64,000 nt of DNA, taken from assembly GCA_007644065.1 (NCBI GenBank), contig VJWN01000039.1, positions 211,456 through 275,455 of the forward strand, in the 5' to 3' direction. Positions 60,500-64,000 of the stretch are shown here, in pieces. Every line of letters starts with the position of its first letter. The first letter of the stretch is position 1. The translations under genes were made by a program, and so were the position numbers. The stretch comes from Margaritispora aquatica. Its lineage: Eukaryota > Ascomycota > Leotiomycetes > Helotiales > Discinellaceae. Under the pieces are notes generated by a model. The model was not told where the DNA came from. It saw only the letters and a program-made list of their open reading frames with translations, and made no database searches.

Positions 60500-63052
60500 T
60501 CACGACACCTCTTCAAATTCTCTATCCATATCATCGAGAAGCAATGCAGTTCTCAATTCCTTACTTCTCTAAAAGCCAGAAACATCAGCACAATCTCCTC
60601 ACGTGAAGACCAAACAAAACAAGGATGAAACGAACCTTATCAGCAATCTTATTAATCACAAGTCGCGCGTTCTCCGAATAGGACGTCATCATCGTGTTTG
60701 TTTTCTCTGAGCGATCCTTATGCTCAACCAAGCTCAAAGTGCTCAAAAGTTCAAGTCCAGGCATAATCTGCGACTTCGAAACTTCAATATACATACTCGC
60801 CAGCTCGAAAGTCACTGCATAACTTATCCGCAGGACGTTTGCTGTCGCCTCTGCCTCCTAAAGTTGGAATTCGTTAACCTTGACCCCAGCTCGTCGCTCG
60901 ATGATAGTAAAAGTCTCACCTCCAATGCCCCTTCCCTTGTCTCATCAAGGAAGTCCGGTAAAGTGTTTTTGGCGAGATGCTCAACCACACTATGCAGCTG
61001 TCCAAAGAAATTGGACAGTTTTTGAATATCCTTTTGGAGCTCCACCAGCGCTTGAAAACACTCGCCGAGAATCTCGATAATATCGTCCTGCGTAGGTTGA
61101 AGAAGTCAGCATACAACTGAATAGTGATGGCGAGGCACAACGATGTTTACCAAGGTGAGTTTCTCGTTGCTTAATCTCTTGATTCTTTGCTCGGCCTCCT
61201 GAAGTTTACGCTTAGCTTCATCACGCTTCTCCTGCGCTAGTCGATGGGCTTCGGCAAGCATGGCTTTTCGCTTGTTTCCCTCTGCCACTCTTTCCAAGCG
61301 CTGTTGTGCCAAAGAAGGGGCTATGAAGTGTTACAAGTCAGATCAGACTTGGCTTGTATTATATGGCATGAATACTCACTTTTATTTTGGGAATTGTACT
61401 CTGCCTTGGCGCTGTTGGCAAAACTTTGCTTTGTTCTGTTTCTTATCTGGTCTGCATGATTTTGGTAGCTGGCGAGGGAAGCAGCAAGTGTTTCTCTCCA
61501 AGCTTCTGCTGCCCGATTTTTCTGATGATCTTCTTTTTTGTTTTCGGCTGCCGTTTTCATCTCTCTAAGCGTCTAGATTGGGCAGTCAGCGACAACACGT
61601 TTTTCAATACATAAAACGAACCCACTTACAGCAAGAGCGTTTGTTAATGAAGTTTTGATCCCAACAGCTGCAATGTCTGTAGATTGGACTAAAGATCGCT
61701 GTTCTAACTGTGTCTGGAGGCCTTCGATGAGATCTTTAAATAACTGGACTTGTGGTGGCCCATAGTTCTCAATCATGTCGTCAATGCTTTTGTCCTGAGC
61801 TGCGAGTCGACACATCACGAAGAATCGATTCTCGACATCCGTGGTCAACAGAATGAATGAGAAATCTTCCACGTTTGGTAAATTCTGCGTTTGTTGGTAT
61901 GGTGGAGGAACCGTAGCTTGTGGAGAGGGATAATTCGGCGGCGGGGGAGGATAGTTCCACGGGTACAAGCCGTTCCTGGCGACCTCCTCGGCAATATCAA
62001 GTACTCGATGCGCTGCATCCTTGGAAAATCTAACAGCACCTTCTCCGATATCAAGAGCCATATTCTTGAAACCTAGATATCATGTCAGTAAGCAAAACAG
62101 CCGCAGAGCCAACGGGTGATGCCTGAAAAGCACAACTCACTTGGCTTCGCACTCTTCATAGCTGCCCACATCTCGGCCGTGGCTTTGTCAAGCTCTGTTT
62201 GAGCTACATTTTCTGCCTTCTCTGCAGTCTCAGTTTGGATCTGAAATTCTGTTTTTTGGACAGTGGCGTCAAACATCGCTTCCTTGTTCTTATCTAGAGC
62301 CTTTTTCGTGCCGCCTAGCGAAATTAGCTGCGTATTTTGCGACAAGAACTCGCAGCAATTTATCAAAGAAGAAATGAAGTTTCTCAATCTGATCTCACCT
62401 CTCGCCTGCTCACACGCTTCATGTATGTTCTGCGCGTTTTTCATCCAAGCTTTGAACTTCGTGTCGATGATCTCGGTCCCCAACGTGCATCGCTTCGCCA
62501 TGTCTTCAAGTCGGTCCAGATACTTGGGAACGAGTGTTTGAACAAGTCGCTCATTCTTCATTCCTTTCACTATCTTCTCAATCTTCAAAGTTTCAGCTGT
62601 TGCGAATAAACTGCGCTTGTAGTATCAAACTCACCAGACCTCTCGGCTCACATATGTGCCGGGTTGAAAGCTGGACCTTGCCCATCTGCAATTCCGCCTC
62701 CTGGAATGCCTCGCGACCTAGATTGACACAGTGGACAAGATTTGCACGCACGTTTGTATAACTGAGAGTTTTGCATCAGCCTGCTTATGTCCAGAAAAGA
62801 TGTTTGGGCCTCGGTTAGCGCTTGGGACAAGGACACGTACCGAGAGTCAGTCACATCAAGTATGATATGTGCAGAATTAGGGGATGAAGCGGCAAGATAA
62901 CACTCTCCCAAGTGACTCAACGCTATAGGTGCAGCGCCGAGAATGCCAGCCCATTCGTCGAAATGAAGTGCTTGAATGGCACCAGTTTCCATGTTTCTGT
63001 CCGCCCGCTTCAGACGAGCGATGAGCTCGAGGTTAGATCGCTCTGGTGCCAT
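60500..63052 (-). CDS. Fungal coiled-coil protein of unknown function, eight exons
   Basis: Exons on the minus strand: 63052-62677, 62596-62141, 62072-61630, 61572-61380, 61320-61151, 61087-60920, 60857-60636 and 60568-60500, giving 698 residues ending FEEVS. Introns are 57-80 nt, GT-AG. The start MAPERSNLELIARLKRAD at 63052 is chosen; an ATG 54 bp upstream is possible. A CxxC-type pair (CKSCPLCQ) is near residue 112. A Pro-rich patch (YPWNYPPPPPNYPSP) lies mid-protein. Long charged helical stretches follow (AEAHRLAQEKRDEAKRKLQE), predicting coiled coils. No signal peptide or membrane segment is seen. The first intron (62676-62597) is the least certain boundary. I do not recognise a named family; by composition it could be a structural protein or part of the fungal heterokaryon/NLR-associated repertoire, but nothing proves that. 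Confidence 0.65.
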
Positions 63053-63881
63053 TTTTGCTGTTGACCAAGAATTGATTCTGAGGATGATATGGGAATGATG
63101 ATTCACAAAGAAGCAATGATGTAAGGTTGGGGAAGATATTGCATTTGCGAGGAATTGATTTCAATTTGAGCAGGAGAAACCGATATATTTAGGCCTTTGG
63201 ACTGAGCCTTATCGACACCTACGGCTTTTTTCCTTCTCGGTATCTCTCCAACGTAACAAGATAAATTTTAGGCAGTAGCTTATTTTGAAAGCCTTACTTT
63301 GTATCCCCACGAACTCTCAAAGCTGAAATGTGCTGGCTGTAGATGAATGGAGTCCAAAAATAATTTTATCTCTCGCAACAGAAACATCTTGATCGAAAGC
63401 ATAAAAAAAATCCTGTGATTGGAAGGATGCCGGAGTCTTCCGTCGGGCGTTGGTAGGGGGCTTGGTACTCGGCTGGAGGCTGCAGGTGTGGGAATGAGTT
63501 GTTCGTTCAGCTGGCCCAATTATCGCCATCAATGCCTCCCCTTTCTTCTTGCTCGCCTCATTACTGCCCAATCCACTTGGAATTCTCCAAAAATCAGAGA
63601 TTCTGTGGATGGATAATTCTGAGCGTGAAAATTTAATTCGTGATCAATCTGATAATTGGCCATTGGAACAAAGTTCAGGCAGGCAGCATAGGCATTGAGG
63701 GGAACACTACACAAAGATAAGGTGCAATGAATGTGCCTCATCAAGACAACGTAGCTGGTAACTGCACAAGGCAGATCCTCAGCATTTCCTCAACTCTTTA
63801 TATTCTACTCAACATGAGTACTGCTCTTCTCTTGGATGCCTCACAAAGTAGAGCACCAATAAAGCTTCAACATCAGCAGAC
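63053..63881. promoter_or_regulatory. Divergent upstream region between two right-end genes
   Basis: This interval separates the coiled-coil gene (minus) from the partial gene starting at 63882 (plus). Frames at 63280-63571 and 63419-63616 overlap each other on opposite strands and lack domains. No regulatory site can be named. Confidence 0.4.
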
Positions 63882-64000
63882 ATGTCTTCCGCAAGCATCA
63901 AGCTCGCTACCTTCTCCCTAAAACTCGGAGCCTTGACCAACACCCTATCCTCTCTCTCAACCGAGTCTCGCGATCTCCACGAACAGAATAGAACAGCGCT
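63882..64000 (+). CDS. Unidentified protein, 5' end only, runs off the right edge
   Basis: An ATG at 63882 opens a frame to the end of the window (39 codons): MSSASIKLATFSLKLGALTN, then a Ser/Thr-rich helical segment with SRDLHEQNRT. It looks like the amphipathic N-terminus of a soluble helical protein. A frame at 63727-63921 overlaps it in another phase and is probably a shadow. Too short for a family call. Confidence 0.45.
   Translation, partial: MSSASIKLATFSLKLGALTNTLSSLSTESRDLHEQNRTA

Noticed and set aside
63727..63921. 64-residue frame near the right edge
   Set aside because: Overlaps the better start at 63882 in another phase and looks random in composition.
1..64000. tRNA or rRNA genes
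   Set aside because: No cloverleaf-type A/B box pair or rRNA core was recognised by eye; a tRNAscan-SE run would be needed to exclude them fully.

Overview
The window is genomic DNA of a filamentous ascomycete (Pezizomycotina). Genes carry many short GT-AG introns (44-155 nt), the gene content is fungal (a giant multimodular NRPS, LysM and hevein chitin-binding proteins, a GH18 chitinase, a DUF7730-type protein), and an AT-rich island shows C-to-T decay of repeated DNA, as left by repeat-induced point mutation (RIP). The species cannot be named from the sequence.

Layout. 1-429 (-) is the 5' part of an unidentified gene that leaves the window. 430-2222 is the NRPS upstream region. 2223-43295 (+) is one nonribosomal peptide synthetase gene of five exons, about 13,571 residues: C-remnant, A1-T-E, C-A2-T, C-A3-T, C-A4-T, C-A5-T, C-A6-T, C-A7*-T, C-A8-T, C-A9-T, C-A10-T-E, C-A11-T-E, terminal C. 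A7 is degenerate, so 10 adenylation domains look active. There are three epimerases, no methyltransferase, no thioesterase and no reductase. 43969-46308 (-) is a nine-exon secreted or membrane-linked Cys-rich protein with an 8-nt micro-exon. 47071-48677 (+) is a secreted HExxH (M35-like) zinc metallopeptidase. 48826-49908 (-) is a DUF7730-type protein. 50836-52723 (-) is a seven-LysM secreted protein, and 53578-55526 (+) is a CBM18/GH18 chitinase, divergent from it across 854 bp. About 56030-56840 holds a broken gene, followed to about 60.5 kb by an AT-rich repeat island. 60500-63052 (-) is an eight-exon coiled-coil protein, and 63882-64000 (+) is the start of another gene.

How it fits together. 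The NRPS is predicted to make a 10- or 11-residue peptide with D-residues at positions 1, 10 and 11, probably released by the terminal C domain, possibly as a macrocycle. The adenylation domains fall into three families by their ten-residue codes, in an alternating order in which degenerate A7 sits where an X-type domain is expected. A10 looks like a subdomain chimera. No obvious tailoring, transport or regulatory gene lies in the window. The right half is a cell-wall/secreted neighbourhood in which the LysM protein and the chitinase form a head-to-head chitin-related pair. Exon boundaries were worked out by hand from splice signals and reading-frame continuity; spliced lengths are multiples of three for every multi-exon gene given.
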